Assembly: GCA_002321855.1 (NCBI GenBank)
Contig: DCMX01000196.1
Location: 15,263-30,703 of the forward strand
Reading direction: 5' to 3'
Source: Fidelibacterota bacterium UBA1611
GTDB taxonomy: Bacteria > Fidelibacterota > Marinisomatia > Marinisomatales > UBA1611
DNA length: 15,441 bases
Below the pieces are notes generated by a model, which was not told where the DNA came from, did no database searches, and saw only the letters and a list, made by a program, of their open reading frames with translations. Made by a program: the position numbers and the translations under genes. Positions 15,178 to 15,441 of the stretch are shown here, piece by piece (the first letter of the stretch is position 1; each line of letters starts with the position of its first letter).

Positions 15178-15441
15178 TTGGCTCTTCGCCTGGAAAAGGA
15201 ATATTATATAGACCTGTGTCAAGAAGATGTCTGGTGCGCCATTAATAACCCAGAAATTCTTGCAGAAATACTACCCAACTGTGAATCTTTAGAGCCCATC
15301 TCAGACCACCAGTTCACTGCACATATAAATGTAAAAATCGGACCGATTTCCAGCAAATTTCAATCTACTCTGGAAATGTTCGATCTAAAGGAGCCGGATG
15401 GGTACAAGTTCCGGCTACAGGGAAATGGTAAAAAGGGTTCC
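15178..15441 (+). CDS. CoxG-like SRPBCC protein (CO dehydrogenase subunit G family), 3' truncated
   Basis: The frame runs open from a TTG at 15178 to the window end (88 codons). The translation begins MALRLEKEYYIDLCQEDVWC, then has INNPEILAEILPNCESLEP (22-40), HINVKIGPISSKFQ (49-62) and a GNGKKGS end (82-88). These match the CoxG pattern: PxxxVWxAxNDPEVLxxCIPGCESL, then VKVGPVSAKF, then a Gly/Lys-rich loop near GxGxGG. CoxG is a START/SRPBCC-fold protein encoded with aerobic CO dehydrogenase-type molybdenum hydroxylases; in Oligotropha it helps anchor the enzyme to the membrane. An AGGAG site supports the TTG start. Its place right after the Moco operon suggests that molybdenum hydroxylase genes follow outside the window. 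About the last third or more of the protein is missing. Confidence 0.85.
   Translation, partial: MALRLEKEYYIDLCQEDVWCAINNPEILAEILPNCESLEPISDHQFTAHINVKIGPISSKFQSTLEMFDLKEPDGYKFRLQGNGKKGS

Noticed and set aside
15060..15245. Plus-strand open frame with a GTG start between moaE and the window end
   Set aside because: It has no family resemblance and overlaps the well-supported CoxG-like frame, which has an AGGAG site and clear motifs.

Overview
The window reads as ordinary bacterial chromosome: dense genes, about 40-45% G+C by eye, start codons ATG, GTG and TTG, often weak ribosome binding sites and frequent 1-26 nt gene overlaps. A signal-peptide protein of the NamZ (DUF1343) muramidase family, a probable outer-membrane beta-barrel and two sodium-coupled type transporters point to a Gram-negative, possibly marine, member of the Bacteroidota or a related FCB phylum (for example Marinimicrobia). 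That placement is inference; no rRNA or other phylogenetic marker is present. I see no tRNA, CRISPR array, insertion sequence or prophage.

Region 1 (1-1811, + strand): the 3' end of a membrane protein, a nucleoside 2-deoxyribosyltransferase-like protein and alanine racemase (alr), each overlapping the next. A weak terminator-like hairpin separates alr from two convergent minus-strand genes. Region 2 (1898-3766, - strand): an SLC13/DASS family transporter whose usual SNT motifs are altered, followed by a small membrane-anchored, highly charged protein. Region 3 (3856-9352, + strand): a tightly packed run of an SSS sodium:solute symporter, a NamZ-like exo-muramidase homologue, an outer-membrane barrel-like protein and a UMF1/Atg22-type MFS transporter. 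With alr nearby this looks like a cell-wall sugar or muropeptide uptake locus, though the substrate is not shown. A 63-nt hairpin with a T-tract then precedes a YciA-like acyl-CoA thioesterase (9523-9927).

Region 4 (10141-15030, + strand): a molybdenum cofactor (Moco) operon: moaA, a moaC-mogA fusion, moeA, a rhodanese-MoeB fusion, moaD and moaE. It covers GTP to cyclic pyranopterin, sulfur transfer onto the MoaD C-terminus, MPT synthesis, MPT adenylylation and molybdate insertion. No mobA, mocA or molybdate transporter is visible. The moaA leader contains several mutually exclusive complementary segments, one helix covering the moaA Shine-Dalgarno. The last gene, cut by the window end and starting at a TTG, is a CoxG-type SRPBCC protein. 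It suggests that the operon leads into genes for a molybdenum hydroxylase of the CO dehydrogenase/xanthine dehydrogenase class just beyond the window.

I did not find a convincing wholly new system. The best leads are the Zn-less, order-inverted rhodanese-MoeB fusion, the moaA leader, the divergent NamZ transport locus and the altered DASS transporter.
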